DNA of 64,000 nucleotides from PFJX01 sp040757575 (GCA_040757575.1 JBFLXA010000001.1:372001-436000); one strand, 5' to 3'; shown: positions 50,571 through 63,087, counted from the stretch's first letter. The notes: generated by a model not told the origin, from the sequence alone. Numbers and translations: made by a program.

Positions 50571-52400
50571 TCAGATGGAGACGCTGGTCAGGCGCTTGGC
50601 CCGGCCATAGGTGAGGTTGACTGCGGCCCTGGACACCAGGACCGCGCTGAACATGGAGGTGAGGATGCCCAGGCAGAGCACCACGGCGAAGCCCCGCACC
50701 GGACCGGACCCCAGCCAGAACAGGGCGATACCGGCGATCAAAGTGGTGATGTTCGCGTCCAGGATGGTGTCCCAGGCCCGCTCGTAGCCGGCGGAAATGG
50801 CCGCCTGGGGCGACATGCCATTACGCAGTTCTTCCCGGATGCGCTCGGCGATGATCACGTTGGCGTCGATGGCCATGCCCAGGGTAAGGGCGATACCGGC
50901 GATGCCCGGCAGGGTCAGGGTGGCCTGCATCATGGAAAGCAGGGCGATGAGCAGGAACATGTTGGTGGCCAGGGCCAGCACGGACACCAGGCCGAAGCCC
51001 CGGTAGTAGAACACCATGAAGGCCATGATCAGGGCAAAACCGATGAGGGTGGAGTTGAAGCCCCGCTCGATGTTCTCCTTGCCCAGGCTGGGGCCCACGG
51101 TGCGTTCCTCGACGATCTCCATGGGCGCCGCCAGGGCACCTGCCCGCAGCAGCAAGGCCACGTCGGAGGCTTCCTGGGGGGAATCCATGCCCGTGATCTG
51201 CACCCGGCCGCCGCCGATCTCCTCGCGGATGACGGGAGCCGTGACCACCTCGGTCTTGCCCTTTTCCACAAGCAGGATGGCCATGCGCTTGCCCACGTTC
51301 TCCCGGGTCACGTTCTTGAAGATGCGCCCACCCCGGCCATCCAGGTTCACGTGCACGGCTGCCTGGCTGGTCTGGCTGTCGAAGCCGGGCTGGGCGTCGG
51401 TTATGTATTCGCCGGTGAGTTCCACCTGGCGTTTCACCAAGATGGGGCTGCCGTCCCGTTCATAGAACAATTCGCTGCCGAAGGGGGCCTGGCCCGTGGC
51501 CGCCGCCTGCACTGCAGCCGGATCCTGCATGCGCTCCTCATCCACCAGGCGGATTTCCAGGGTGGCGGTACGGCCCAGGATTTCCTTGGCCTTGGCCGTG
51601 TCCTGGACGCCGGGCAACTGCACCACCACCCGGTCGATACCCTGTTGCTGGATGACGGGTTCCGCCACCCCCAGTTCGTTCACCCGGTTGCGCAGGGTGG
51701 TGAGGTTCTGTTGCAGGGCGAATTCCTGGGTCTTGGTCTGGGCCGGCTTGGAGAGGACGGCGGTCAGGGCCAACTCCTCACCGCTCTGGCTTTCCGCCAG
51801 CACCAGGTCCGGATAGGCCCCCTCGACGGCCTTGCGGGCCTCATCCCGCTGGGCCGCGTCCCGGAACTTCACATAGACCTGGGCACCTTCCCGGCCGATG
51901 GCCACGTAGCGCACCTTCTTTTCCCGCAGCAGGGTACGGATATCCCCCTGATAACGCTCGGCGGACTTTTCCAGGGCCTTGGGCATGTCCACCTGCATCA
52001 GGAAGTGCACGCCGCCCCGCAGGTCCAGGCCCAGATACATGGGCAGGGCGCCGATGGACGTCAGCCAGTCCGGAGAGGCAGCCAGCAGGTTCAGGGCCAC
52101 AGTGTAGCCCGGGCCCAAAGTGGCCTGAAGGCTGTCCTTGGCCCGCAACTGGGTATCCGTGTCGGCAAACCGGACCTTGACGCCCCGGGCATCCAGGGCC
52201 ACACCCCCGGGGGTCAAGCCAGCCTGCTTGAGACTTTCCTCCACCCGCTGCATGAGGGCTGCATCCACCTTCTCCGTGGTCCGCACCGGCGTCACCTGCA
52301 CGGCAGGCACCTCGCCGTAGAAATTGGGCAGGGTGTAAAGGAAGGCAATGACCAGGGCCACGCCGACGACGACGTATTTCCAGAGGGGATAGCGGTTCAT
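50571..52400 (-). CDS. secD: Protein translocase subunit SecD
   Basis: 609 residues. First membrane helix near the N-terminus (YVVVGVALVIAFLYTL), large periplasmic domain (about 30-440) with LGLDLRGGVHFLMQVD and QLPGVQDTAKAKEILGRTATLEIRLV, and five C-terminal helices with GLVSVLALATNMFLLIALLSMM and MAIDANVIIAERIREE. Start ATG 52400 follows TTTCTCC with a weak ribosome site. It lies 88 bases after yajC, across a purine/pyrimidine repeat. Confidence 0.97.
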   Translation of the reverse strand: MNRYPLWKYVVVGVALVIAFLYTLPNFYGEVPAVQVTPVRTTEKVDAALMQRVEESLKQAGLTPGGVALDARGVKVRFADTDTQLRAKDSLQATLGPGYTVALNLLAASPDWLTSIGALPMYLGLDLRGGVHFLMQVDMPKALEKSAERYQGDIRTLLREKKVRYVAIGREGAQVYVKFRDAAQRDEARKAVEGAYPDLVLAESQSGEELALTAVLSKPAQTKTQEFALQQNLTTLRNRVNELGVAEPVIQQQGIDRVVVQLPGVQDTAKAKEILGRTATLEIRLVDEERMQDPAAVQAAATGQAPFGSELFYERDGSPILVKRQVELTGEYITDAQPGFDSQTSQAAVHVNLDGRGGRIFKNVTRENVGKRMAILLVEKGKTEVVTAPVIREEIGGGRVQITGMDSPQEASDVALLLRAGALAAPMEIVEERTVGPSLGKENIERGFNSTLIGFALIMAFMVFYYRGFGLVSVLALATNMFLLIALLSMMQATLTLPGIAGIALTLGMAIDANVIIAERIREELRNGMSPQAAISAGYERAWDTILDANITTLIAGIALFWLGSGPVRGFAVVLCLGILTSMFSAVLVSRAAVNLTYGRAKRLTSVSI

Positions 52401-52408
52401 GGAGAAAC

Positions 52409-52492
52409 TCGTGAAGGGTAAAGGGGCAAGGGGGAAGGGTGGCAGGTGCGGGGTCTACCCTTCACCCTTTACCCTTCCCCCTTCACTTTCAC
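52409..52492. repeat. Purine/pyrimidine inverted repeat between yajC and secD
   Basis: The first half (GTGAAGGGTAAAGGGG, AAGGGGGAAGGGT) and the second (ACCCTTCACCCTTTACCC, TTCCCCCTTCAC) are built from the same GAAGGGT/AAAGGG words on opposite strands. They can fold into a long imperfect hairpin. A spacer repeat or REP-like element is likely; no coding potential. Confidence 0.55.
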
Positions 52493-52806
52493 AGATCCTT
52501 GATAGTGCCCTTGGGCAGCACGGCCTGGACGGCGCCGCGCTGGAACACGCTTTCGGTGCCGCCGCCGATATCCAGGGTGATGTACTGCTCGGAAATCTTC
52601 ACGACTTTGCCCAGCTGGCCGCCCATGGTGATGACCTCGTCACCTTTCTGGATGGATTCCTGCATCTTCTTGGTGTCCTTGGCCCGCTTCATCTGGGGAC
52701 GGATGATGAGGAAGTAGAACAACACGAACAGCACGATCAGGGGCAGGAAGCTCATGATCGGGTCCGGCTGGGCGGGGTCGGCGGCGTAGGCAGGAGAAAT
52801 CAGCAT
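52489..52806 (-). CDS. yajC: Sec translocase auxiliary subunit YajC
   Basis: 105 residues from ATG 52806; a TTG three codons earlier is less likely. The single membrane helix (MSFLPLIVLFVLFYFLIIRP) with the QMKRAKDTKKMQ basic stop follows a short N-terminus (LISPAYAADPAQ). The cytoplasmic part has GDEVITMGGQLGKVVKI and YITLDIGGGTESVFQRGAV, standard YajC. It is followed by secD and secF. Confidence 0.96.
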   Translation of the reverse strand: MLISPAYAADPAQPDPIMSFLPLIVLFVLFYFLIIRPQMKRAKDTKKMQESIQKGDEVITMGGQLGKVVKISEQYITLDIGGGTESVFQRGAVQAVLPKGTIKDL

Positions 52807-52899
52807 GGTTTTCAAAACAATGGGTTGGGAAAGCCGGGCATTCTACACCCGGCAACATGACGACAACTTACATGGGGGTCAGGCGCCTTAATAGCTGAC

Positions 52900-55800
52900 T
52901 CATCCGCCAGCTTTCAGCCACTTCAACAGGGTTTCGTACAAACAATCAGGATCGACAGGCTTGGATATATGGTCATTCATGCCTGCATCAAGGCACCGCT
53001 GGCGATCGTCCTGGAAAGCATTGGCCGTCATCGCCAGAATCGGCGTATCGCTATTCAATGAACCGGCGCGAATCGCCCGAGTGGCATCGATGCCGTTCAT
53101 GATTGGCATCTGCATGTCCATCAGGATCAAGGCATAAGGCTTGCGGCGTGCCATTTCCAGCGCCTGCTCACCGTTTTCCGCCTGATCCACCAGCAGCCCG
53201 ACCTCCTGTAGTTCCAGACTGGCGACTTCCCTACTCACCGGCTCGTCTTCCACCAGAAGTATCTGGGCACCCGCGAATTCCCGCCGAAGAACAAACGCCG
53301 CCTGGACATCCGCCGGAGGTTGCACAACCGCGCCCGCATTCTCCGCCTGCCGCTTCAGCCAAACGTTGAACCAGAATGTGCTGCCGACCCCCGGGGTGCT
53401 ATCCAAACCGATTTCGCCCCCCATCATGTCCACCAGGCGCTTGCTGATGGCTAGGCCTAGACCCGTGCCTCCATACCTGCGGGTCATGCTGTTATCCGCT
53501 TGCTCGAAAGCTTTAAATAGGCGGGACTGGGCTTCCGGGCTGATTCCGATGCCGGTATCGACAACCTCGAAGCGCACGTGCACATCCTCGCCCAGCCGGC
53601 TCAATTGCCTCACTTTCAGGGTTACCTGGCCTTGCCGTGTGAACTTGATGGCGTTGCCGACCAGATTCAGCAGAATCTGCCCCAAACGGAGGGGATCGCC
53701 AGCCAAGTCCTGGGCGACCAGGACATCGGGCAGATCGATCGTCAACTCCAGCCCCTTTTCGGCGGCCCGATGGCCGAGCACGCTACGTACGTTCTCCAGT
53801 ACCCCGTTCAGGTTCAGGGGCACGTTTTCCAGTACAAGACGCCCGGCTTCGATCTTGGACAAATCGAGGATGTCGTTCAGCACGGCCAGCAGATGGTCTG
53901 CCGCCCCCCGGGCCTTCACCAGCTGATCGATGCCTCTGGGATCCTGCATGCGTCTTCGCGCCAGTTCCATCATGCCGATGATGCCGTTCATGGGGGTACG
54001 CAACTCGTGGCTCATGTTGGCCAGGAAGGCGCTCTTGGCCTTGTTTGCAGCCTCCGCCGCCTCCTTGGCTGTAGCCAGGGCATTTGCCCGCATCCGGTCC
54101 GCCAGACTGATGTCGAGGCAATACAGCTCCACCCCTTTCGGGCCGGATTGCTTTACATGACTGGAATATACCGGCACCGGCGAGCCGTCCTTGTGTCGTA
54201 GCACCAATTCGCCCGGGGGAATGGCGGGCCCGCCGGTGACCCAGGCCTGCACAGCCTTGATGACCTCGTCGCGCATGGCGCCAGGAATGATCAAATCCTC
54301 CAGATTGCGACCGACCGCCTCATCGGATGCGTACCCGTACAGTGCCTCGCTGGCCCTGTTCCAGAAAATGACCCTTCGCTCACTGTCATAACCTTGCACC
54401 GCAATATTGGGCAACGTTTCGAACAGGGTGCGGAAGCGGATTTCGCTTTCCTGCAGGGCCTGCTCCCGGCGCAGTTCATCTGTAATGTCCAGGCTCAGGC
54501 CCACTACGGCCTGGACCTCGCCCGACTCATCCCGCTTGACTGCCTTGAGCACCCTCAGATCATGGACCTGGCCATCCACGAAAGGCAGGCGCTGGTGGGT
54601 CACGCTGACACCCTCGCTGCAGAGGGCCTTCTCGTCAGAAGCAAGGCATTGGGCCCGATAGGCTTCCGGGATCAATTCCTGATAATGGGAGACCGCCAGG
54701 AATTCCGACTCCGGCACGCCCACCGCGTTGCAGAATGCCTTATTGACGAAGCTGATCTTGCCCTTGCCATCCTGAAGCCAGATACCGATCGGGGCATAGT
54801 CCAGAATCAGTTGCAGGGTTTCCCGCTCCCTACGGAGGGCTTGCTGGCTTTCTTGTCGGACCAGATCCGCCGCCACCCGGGCAGCCAGTATGCGCAACCC
54901 TGCCGCGATGTCCTGGGAATGCTGAAGAGGCCGACGGCTCACCAGGACAATCAGACCCCGCACCTCGCCACTGGCATCGACAATGGGCTCGCCGATGTAG
55001 CCTTCCGCTTCGAGGGCCTGCAGATCCCGGTCCTGGGGAAAAAGCTGTTGTACATGCTCGCTGAAACACCGATGCACCCGCTGCAGCACGCCTTCACAGG
55101 GAGTCCCCGGCAAGGCATAGGTATAACCCGGCTCCAGCCGCCGCCCGTCCTGGACCCCCGCCATCACCCGCACGCGAACGCGATCCGGCTCCAGCAAGGC
55201 GATATGGGCGTAATCCACCTGAAACTGACGGGCTGCGAAGGCCACCACGGCATCCAGTCCGCCCTCGCCATGGTCCTGAGACACAAAATCGGCAATGGCG
55301 ATTAGCGCTTCTTCCAGCAAACGTTGGTCAGTGATATCCCTGGCAATACCGAACAAACCGACAATCTCGCCCTCGGATGAGTAAATTGGGAACTTGCGGT
55401 TATCCACCCATCCCGGCCGCCCCTCCCGCGTCACGTAGCCCTGGATCTCCTGGGCCACCGGCTGGCCGCTGAACAACTGCTTCTCCAGCCTGTAATACTG
55501 ATCAGCGTAAGCTTCGGGAAAGATGTCGTAGTCGGTTAAGCCAATCAACTCCTGCCAGTGGACGGCGGGAGGACAAATAGTTGCAAGGGTCTGGCTGGCG
55601 CCGGTCAGCACATGGTTGCGATCCTTGAAGAAAATGAAATCGCTCGTGTTTTCCAGCATGGCCTGGAGGTGAGCCGATAATTCAGCATTCGTCCGAGCCA
55701 GACTCCTGGCATCCTGTAAACACAAATCCAGGACTGAATCCCCGTCCGCCGCTGCCCTGGCGTAAGTCACCCGCATGCAGCGAATGCGGCCATCGGCATG

Positions 55801-56076
55801 CCGCAAGCGCAGATTGGTCACGCCTTCAGAATTTGCACCATCCCGGCCAAACAACATCGCCCAGATATCCCGGTCATCGGGATGCAATTGATCCAAGAGC
55901 GAAACATCCCCCAGGAGATAAACCTCTGGTCTATAGCCCAGAAGGGTCTCCAGGTCCCCATCTATGGACCGCACTCCAAACGGGGGATCAAGCTGGATGC
56001 GGACTCGTACTTCGGGGACAGAGAAATGTTGCTGCACGTCCATGGGAAGCGGGCTCCGACGAGGTGGCGGCTCCAT
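52900..56076 (-). CDS. Multi-PAS/GAF hybrid sensor histidine kinase
   Basis: About 1058 residues, no membrane helix. Domains: PAS-like N-terminus, PAS (about 120-260), GAF (about 270-415), two PAS (about 430-660), HisKA with His in FLANMSHELRTPMNG (near 688), ATPase (LVGNAIKFTRQG, DTGIGISPEAQ, GTGLGLAISK), and a C-terminal receiver with acceptor Asp in LILMDMQMPIMNG (near 985). No Hpt domain, so a separate Hpt protein is needed for a relay. The start is uncertain: ATG 56076 is used, GTG 56100 and ATG 56043 are possible. It lies between tgt and yajC. Confidence 0.92.
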   Translation of the reverse strand: MEPPPRRSPLPMDVQQHFSVPEVRVRIQLDPPFGVRSIDGDLETLLGYRPEVYLLGDVSLLDQLHPDDRDIWAMLFGRDGANSEGVTNLRLRHADGRIRCMRVTYARAAADGDSVLDLCLQDARSLARTNAELSAHLQAMLENTSDFIFFKDRNHVLTGASQTLATICPPAVHWQELIGLTDYDIFPEAYADQYYRLEKQLFSGQPVAQEIQGYVTREGRPGWVDNRKFPIYSSEGEIVGLFGIARDITDQRLLEEALIAIADFVSQDHGEGGLDAVVAFAARQFQVDYAHIALLEPDRVRVRVMAGVQDGRRLEPGYTYALPGTPCEGVLQRVHRCFSEHVQQLFPQDRDLQALEAEGYIGEPIVDASGEVRGLIVLVSRRPLQHSQDIAAGLRILAARVAADLVRQESQQALRRERETLQLILDYAPIGIWLQDGKGKISFVNKAFCNAVGVPESEFLAVSHYQELIPEAYRAQCLASDEKALCSEGVSVTHQRLPFVDGQVHDLRVLKAVKRDESGEVQAVVGLSLDITDELRREQALQESEIRFRTLFETLPNIAVQGYDSERRVIFWNRASEALYGYASDEAVGRNLEDLIIPGAMRDEVIKAVQAWVTGGPAIPPGELVLRHKDGSPVPVYSSHVKQSGPKGVELYCLDISLADRMRANALATAKEAAEAANKAKSAFLANMSHELRTPMNGIIGMMELARRRMQDPRGIDQLVKARGAADHLLAVLNDILDLSKIEAGRLVLENVPLNLNGVLENVRSVLGHRAAEKGLELTIDLPDVLVAQDLAGDPLRLGQILLNLVGNAIKFTRQGQVTLKVRQLSRLGEDVHVRFEVVDTGIGISPEAQSRLFKAFEQADNSMTRRYGGTGLGLAISKRLVDMMGGEIGLDSTPGVGSTFWFNVWLKRQAENAGAVVQPPADVQAAFVLRREFAGAQILLVEDEPVSREVASLELQEVGLLVDQAENGEQALEMARRKPYALILMDMQMPIMNGIDATRAIRAGSLNSDTPILAMTANAFQDDRQRCLDAGMNDHISKPVDPDCLYETLLKWLKAGG

Positions 56077-56130
56077 TGTAGGCCGAAGCCTCTCTGACAC
56101 ACACCTGAGGGGCTTCGGTTTCCGTCCCCT

Positions 56131-57234
<1,104 letters not shown>

Positions 57235-57244
57235 GGGAGTGTGA

Positions 57245-57694
57245 ATGCTGAGTAGGATGAAACGGGCGGTAGGGTGCGCCATTCTAATGGCCTTCTGGGT
57301 CCAGGCCGCCCTGGCCGAACAGGTCTGCCTGGCCGAGGATGCCCGGCAGGTGCGCATTGGCCCCATGCAGTGGCAGGTGGAAGTGGCCCATACGCTCGCA
57401 GCCCGTACCCGGGGGCTCTCCGGTCGAACCGCTTTACCGCCCGGCACCGCCATGTGGTTCGTCTTCCCTGGGCCGGAAACCCCGGGCTTCTGGATGAAGG
57501 ACATGGCTTTTCCCATCGACCTGGCCTGGGTCAATGCCCAGGGCCGGGTGGTGGGGGTGGAGCGCATGGCGCCCTGTGAACCCTGGTCCTGTCCCATCCA
57601 CTATCCGCCAGAGCCCGTGGCCTACGTCCTGGAGACAGCAGCGGGGGAAATTCCAGAAGACGCCGAGCGGGCTCACTGGTTCTGCGTCCCCTGA
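57245..57694 (+). CDS. Secreted DUF192 family protein
   Basis: 149 residues. Signal peptide (CAILMAFWVQAALA) and the DUF192 core: VEVAHTLAARTRGLSGRTAL, MWFVFPGPETPGFWMKDMAFP and IDLAWVNAQGRVVGVERM, a family of small periplasmic or surface proteins of unknown function. Four Cys in the mature part may form disulfides. ATG 57245 follows GGGAG; ATG 57257 lacks one. It is divergent from tgt with 10 bases between start codons, so promoters must overlap coding sequence. Confidence 0.85.
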   Translation: MLSRMKRAVGCAILMAFWVQAALAEQVCLAEDARQVRIGPMQWQVEVAHTLAARTRGLSGRTALPPGTAMWFVFPGPETPGFWMKDMAFPIDLAWVNAQGRVVGVERMAPCEPWSCPIHYPPEPVAYVLETAAGEIPEDAERAHWFCVP

Positions 57695-57759
57695 TCCGGG
57701 AACCCTGACCGTCGAATACCCTCGCACTTATTGATTGATTGGTTACTACGGAGAGTCCC

Positions 57760-58662
57760 GTGCTGGAAAAACTGATGGCGCAGCTGGATAGCGAACGCCT
57801 CACCCTCCTCACCCAGATCTACCAGACCGGGTTGCGCATCGCCGTCATACTGGCCCTGGCCTGGCTGCTGCTGTATCTCTCCAACCGGGGCATCCGCCTG
57901 TTCCGGGCCTTTCTCGCCGAGCGGGCGGGGGAAGACACAGAGGAAGTGAAGCGCATCGAGACCCTGGGCCGGGTGTTCCGCTACACCACCTCGGTGCTCA
58001 TCATCCTGGTGGCGGGCATGCTGGTGCTGTCCGAACTGGGCATTTCCATCGCCCCCATCCTGGCCACTGCCGGGGTGCTGGGCATCGCCGTGGGCTTCGG
58101 CGCCCAGAGCCTGATCAAGGATTACTTCACCGGCTTCTTCCTATTGCTGGAAAACCAGGTGCGTCAGGGAGACGTGATCGAAGCGGGGGAAAAATCCGGC
58201 CTGGTGGAAGAGGTCACCCTGCGCTACATCCGCCTGCGCAACTACGACGGCCAGGTCCACTTCATCCCCAACGGCATGATCACCACCGTCACCAACATGA
58301 GCCGGGACTTCGCCTACTCGGTGATCGACGTGGGCGTGGCCTACCGGGAGGACACCGACCACGTCATGGCCGTGATGGAACGGGTGGGCAAGGAAATGCG
58401 CACCGACGCCCCCTGCGCCGACGAGATACTGGAAGACATGGAGATGGCCGGCGTGGACCAGTGGGGCGACTCGGCCGTGAGCATTCGCTGCCGCTTCAAG
58501 GTGAAGCCCCTGGAGCAATGGGGGGTGCGCCGGGAATACCTGCGCCGCCTGAAGCACGCCTTCGACCGGGAAGGCATCGAGATCCCCTACCCCCACCTTA
58601 CCGTCTACCCGGGCCAGGCCAAGGACGGGTCCGCCCCGGCACTGCGCATCATCCAGTCCTGA
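57760..58662 (+). CDS. Small-conductance mechanosensitive channel (MscS type)
   Basis: 300 residues from GTG 57760, behind CGGAGAG; an earlier in-frame TTG lacks a ribosome site. Three helices precede the pore-lining TM3 segment ILATAGVLGIAVGFGAQSLIKD, followed by the MscS beta domain (FFLLLENQVRQGDVIE, VHFIPNGMITTVTNMSRD) and an alpha/beta vestibule. It opens under membrane tension to release solutes. It lies downstream of DUF192 on the same strand. Confidence 0.93.
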   Translation: MLEKLMAQLDSERLTLLTQIYQTGLRIAVILALAWLLLYLSNRGIRLFRAFLAERAGEDTEEVKRIETLGRVFRYTTSVLIILVAGMLVLSELGISIAPILATAGVLGIAVGFGAQSLIKDYFTGFFLLLENQVRQGDVIEAGEKSGLVEEVTLRYIRLRNYDGQVHFIPNGMITTVTNMSRDFAYSVIDVGVAYREDTDHVMAVMERVGKEMRTDAPCADEILEDMEMAGVDQWGDSAVSIRCRFKVKPLEQWGVRREYLRRLKHAFDREGIEIPYPHLTVYPGQAKDGSAPALRIIQS

Positions 58663-58767
58663 AAAGCCTGGGCATAAGCACGCCTTCCTGGCTGAACCCA
58701 CTGGGGTGGTTGGGAAAACCCCACAAACCCGCTAGCGTTACGCGCTCGATCACAGACAAGGAAAACC

Positions 58768-59718
58768 ATGAGCCTGGTTCCATTCCAACTTCCTGAGGGG
58801 TGTTCGGTACTGGTGGCTGGCGCGGGCGGGGGCTACGATTTTGTGTGCGGGCTGCCCATTGCGCTTGAACTGGAAAGCCGGGGACACCCCGTTCACCTGG
58901 CGAACTATTCATTCACCGAGCTTTCCGCCGTAAGCAACGCCCGCTGGCATTCCGAGCACCTTCTGGAGGTGGGCGCGGACGCGTCATCGGCCAAGGACTA
59001 TTTCCCTGAACAGTTGCTGGCCGACTGGTACCGCAAATCAAAAAAACAGGAACGTCCTGTGTGGTGCTTTGGCATGCATGGCGTGGTGCCTACCCGGGAC
59101 AGCTACCGGTATCTGGTTCAGCGACTCGGCATCCATGCGGTGGTCTGCGTGGACGGTGGCATCGACGGCATCTTTCGCGGCGACGAAACCGACCTCGGCA
59201 CGCCCTCCATGGACACGGTTTCCGTCATGGCCGCCCACCTGTCCGGCGCCCCCGTCCGGGTTTATGCGACCACGGCCTTTGGCGTGGAGGGGGCCGAAGG
59301 CACGGTGTCCCACGCCCAGGCCTTGCATCGCATGGCGGAACTGATGCACCAAAACGCCGCCCTGGGCGCGGGACTCCTGCACCCGGGTGAATCGGCAGGG
59401 GCGCAGTTCCTGGATGCCGTTAAGTTCATGACCAGACGGCTGCCTGACGGGCGGCAAAGCACCATGGTGGGGAGCCTGGCAGCGGCTGCGCAGGGCGCAT
59501 ACGGGCCCACGGTCGTCAATCACAAGACCGGCCAACGCCCACCCTGGCTTTCCCCCCTCACTTCACTGTTCTGGTATTTCCAGGCGGATGCCGTGGCCCG
59601 GTTGAAACTCTGTTACGAGGACATTCTGGAAACCCGGACGGTCGTCGAGGTCGGCAAGGCTTTCGAGGCGGTCCGCTCCACCCAGGGAATCCGGCCCTAC
59701 GAATCCATACCCATCTGA
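58768..59718 (+). CDS. DUF1152 family protein
   Basis: 316 residues. The start SVLVAGAGGGYDFVCGLPIAL is a glycine-rich nucleotide-binding-like motif of DUF1152. Other blocks: VVCVDGGIDGIFRGDETDLGTPSMD, with clustered acidic residues, and VYATTAFGVEGAEG. Family function unknown; a Rossmann-like enzyme is likely. No signal peptide or membrane helix. It converges with rhlE. Confidence 0.75.
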   Translation: MSLVPFQLPEGCSVLVAGAGGGYDFVCGLPIALELESRGHPVHLANYSFTELSAVSNARWHSEHLLEVGADASSAKDYFPEQLLADWYRKSKKQERPVWCFGMHGVVPTRDSYRYLVQRLGIHAVVCVDGGIDGIFRGDETDLGTPSMDTVSVMAAHLSGAPVRVYATTAFGVEGAEGTVSHAQALHRMAELMHQNAALGAGLLHPGESAGAQFLDAVKFMTRRLPDGRQSTMVGSLAAAAQGAYGPTVVNHKTGQRPPWLSPLTSLFWYFQADAVARLKLCYEDILETRTVVEVGKAFEAVRSTQGIRPYESIPI

Positions 59719-59777
59719 GCCTTGCCGGGAGTCCGCAGCCACAAGGAAGTAGCTGAGGCCCTAAAACCCCATAAATT

Positions 59778-59808
59778 AAAAGGCCCTGCCTCTCGCGAGC
59801 CAGGGCCT
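59778..59808 (-). terminator. Rho-independent terminator after rhlE
   Basis: On the minus strand AGGCCCTGG-CTCGCGAGAGG-CAGGGCCT is followed by TTTAATTT, 24 bases past the rhlE stop. Confidence 0.85.
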
Positions 59809-59831
59809 GCCAGACATAAGGACGAGAAGGC

Positions 59832-61478
<1,647 letters not shown>

Positions 61479-61803
61479 GCAATACCTTTCCTTCAGGCAT
61501 CCGGCGCGAAACACCCTGGAATCGCGCGGGAATACCGATCCAGCACCTCCTTCGTGGAGGCGCAAACAATGAGGCGCGCTGGGGAATGACCCACTTGGCG
61601 GCACTCGCGAAACATCGGCGCCAACCGAAAATCGCGATACCGGAATTGCTGGATCAGGAGAGGTCGGGGCTGATGGGGCTGTGAAAACAGTCCCGAGGGC
61701 TTATGAACATCGACGGTCTAAAGCGTCGAAAAGCCAACCACTGCGTTGCACAACTGGCGCGCAGTCTACCTCAAAATCGTCATAAATGTTTGATTATTTT
61801 GTG
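61479..61803. promoter_or_regulatory. Gap between rhlE and queA
   Basis: 325 bases with no convincing gene. A small hairpin with a TTCG-type loop lies at about 61547-61561 (CCTCC and GGAGG). It holds the rhlE promoter and leader; the AT-rich segment near 61775-61800 lies just past the queA stop. Confidence 0.5.
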
Positions 61804-62847
61804 CTATTCAGCAGCAACCCCGTCTGCCCGCTCGATCAGCATGGCGTCGCCGTAGCTGAAGAACCGGTAGCGGGAAGCCACCGCATGGGCATAGGCCCGG
61901 CGCAACAGGTCCGTGCCACCGAAGGCGGACACCAGCATGAGCAGGGTGGATTTGGGCAGATGGAAGTTGGTGATCAGCCGTTCCACCACCTGGAATCGGT
62001 AACCCGGGGTGATGAAGATATCCGTCTCCCCTTCACCAGCCACCAGTTCACCCCCCCGGGCCGCCGACTCCAGGGCCCGCAGGGAGGTGGTACCCACTGC
62101 GCAGATGCGTCCGCCCCGGGCCCGGGCAGCGGCCACCGCCGCCACGGTGGCGGCGGGAATGACGTAACGCTCGGTATGCATCTTGTGGTCCGCCACCGCC
62201 TCCACCCGCACCGGCAGGAAAGTACCCGCCCCCACGTGCAGGGTGACAAAGGCCGTCTCCACCCCGGCCGCCGCCAACTGCCCCAGCATGGCCTCGTCAA
62301 AATGCAGGCCCGCCGTCGGCGCCGCCACGGCCCCCGGGTCCCGGGCATAGACGGTTTGGTAACGGTCGTCGTCCGCCGCCTCGGCGCTGCGTTCCATATA
62401 CGGCGGCAGGGGCACCTCACCGCACAGTTCCAGCCATTCCAGCACCGTGTGGGCCGGGTCGAAGGCCAGGTGGAACAGATCGTCCTGGCGCCCCAGCACC
62501 AGGGCATCCAGACAACCCGCAAAGCGGATCACGGCCCCGGGCTTGGGGGACTTGCTGGCCCGCATGAACAACAGGGCCTCCCGCTCGGACAGCACCCGTT
62601 CCACCAGGGCCTCCACCTTGCCCCCCGTGGCCTTCTCGCCATGGAGGCGGGCCTTGATCACCCGGGTGTCGTTGAATATCAGCAGGTCGCCGGGGCGGCA
62701 CAGGCCGGGCAGGTCGGCAAACATCCGGTCCTGGAAAACGTCGGCAGGACCGTCCACGTGCAGCAGCCGGCTGGCCGTCCGCTGGGCCAGGGGGTAGCGG
62801 GCGATCAGTTCGTCCGGCAGCTCGAAGTCGAAGTCACGGGTCAGCAT
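61804..62847 (-). CDS. queA: S-adenosylmethionine:tRNA ribosyltransferase-isomerase
   Basis: Transfers the ribosyl moiety of SAM to preQ1-tRNA in queuosine synthesis. 347 residues from ATG 62847; a longer frame reads through the divergent tRNA promoter and is rejected. Family blocks: DFDFELPDELIARYPL, DLLIFNDTRVIKARLHG, VAAPTAGLHFDEAML, TLHVGAGTFLPV, ITNFHLPKSTLLMLVSAF. Usually adjacent to tgt; here separated by rhlE, DUF1152, mscS and DUF192. Confidence 0.97.
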   Translation of the reverse strand: MLTRDFDFELPDELIARYPLAQRTASRLLHVDGPADVFQDRMFADLPGLCRPGDLLIFNDTRVIKARLHGEKATGGKVEALVERVLSEREALLFMRASKSPKPGAVIRFAGCLDALVLGRQDDLFHLAFDPAHTVLEWLELCGEVPLPPYMERSAEAADDDRYQTVYARDPGAVAAPTAGLHFDEAMLGQLAAAGVETAFVTLHVGAGTFLPVRVEAVADHKMHTERYVIPAATVAAVAAARARGGRICAVGTTSLRALESAARGGELVAGEGETDIFITPGYRFQVVERLITNFHLPKSTLLMLVSAFGGTDLLRRAYAHAVASRYRFFSYGDAMLIERADGVAAE

Positions 62848-62858
62848 GGGGCGCGATG

Positions 62859-62888
62859 TTGCCCGGTTTTGGCTTATTCCGCGATAAT
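62859..62888 (+). promoter_or_regulatory. Candidate promoter of tRNA-Leu
   Basis: TTGCCC, an 18-base spacer, and GATAAT sit 16 bases before the tRNA. A GC-rich discriminator (GCGCGTC) follows the -10, a mark of stringently controlled stable-RNA promoters. Confidence 0.5.
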
Positions 62889-62903
62889 GCGCGTCTTGCG
62901 TTT

Positions 62904-62988
62904 GCCCGGGTGGCGGAATCGGTAGACGCAGTGGATTCAAAATCCACCGCCGCAAGGCGTGCCGGTTCGAGTCCGGCTCCGGGCACCA
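62904..62988 (+). tRNA. leuX: tRNA-Leu (anticodon CAA)
   Basis: 85 bases including the encoded CCA end. The acceptor stem GCCCGGG pairs with TCCGGGC. The D arm has GGCGGAATCGGTAGACGC, the anticodon loop TTCAAAA gives anticodon CAA (reads UUG), a long class-II variable arm (GCCGCAAGGCGT) fits Leu, and the T arm is GCCGGTTCGAGTCCGGC. The symbol is by analogy with E. coli only. Confidence 0.95.
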
Positions 62989-63087
62989 TTTTCTCGATTG
63001 CTTTTTTCCTCGACTGCCTCATCCACTCCGGTCCGGCTTTATCCCTTCGGGCAGCCCAAGGACCAGGTCTTGCCAGGGTGTCCCAGT

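Noticed and set aside
62867..62903. TTGGCT as the -35 box for tRNA-Leu
   Set aside because: Only 8 bases separate it from GATAAT; TTGCCC at 62859 gives an 18-base spacer.
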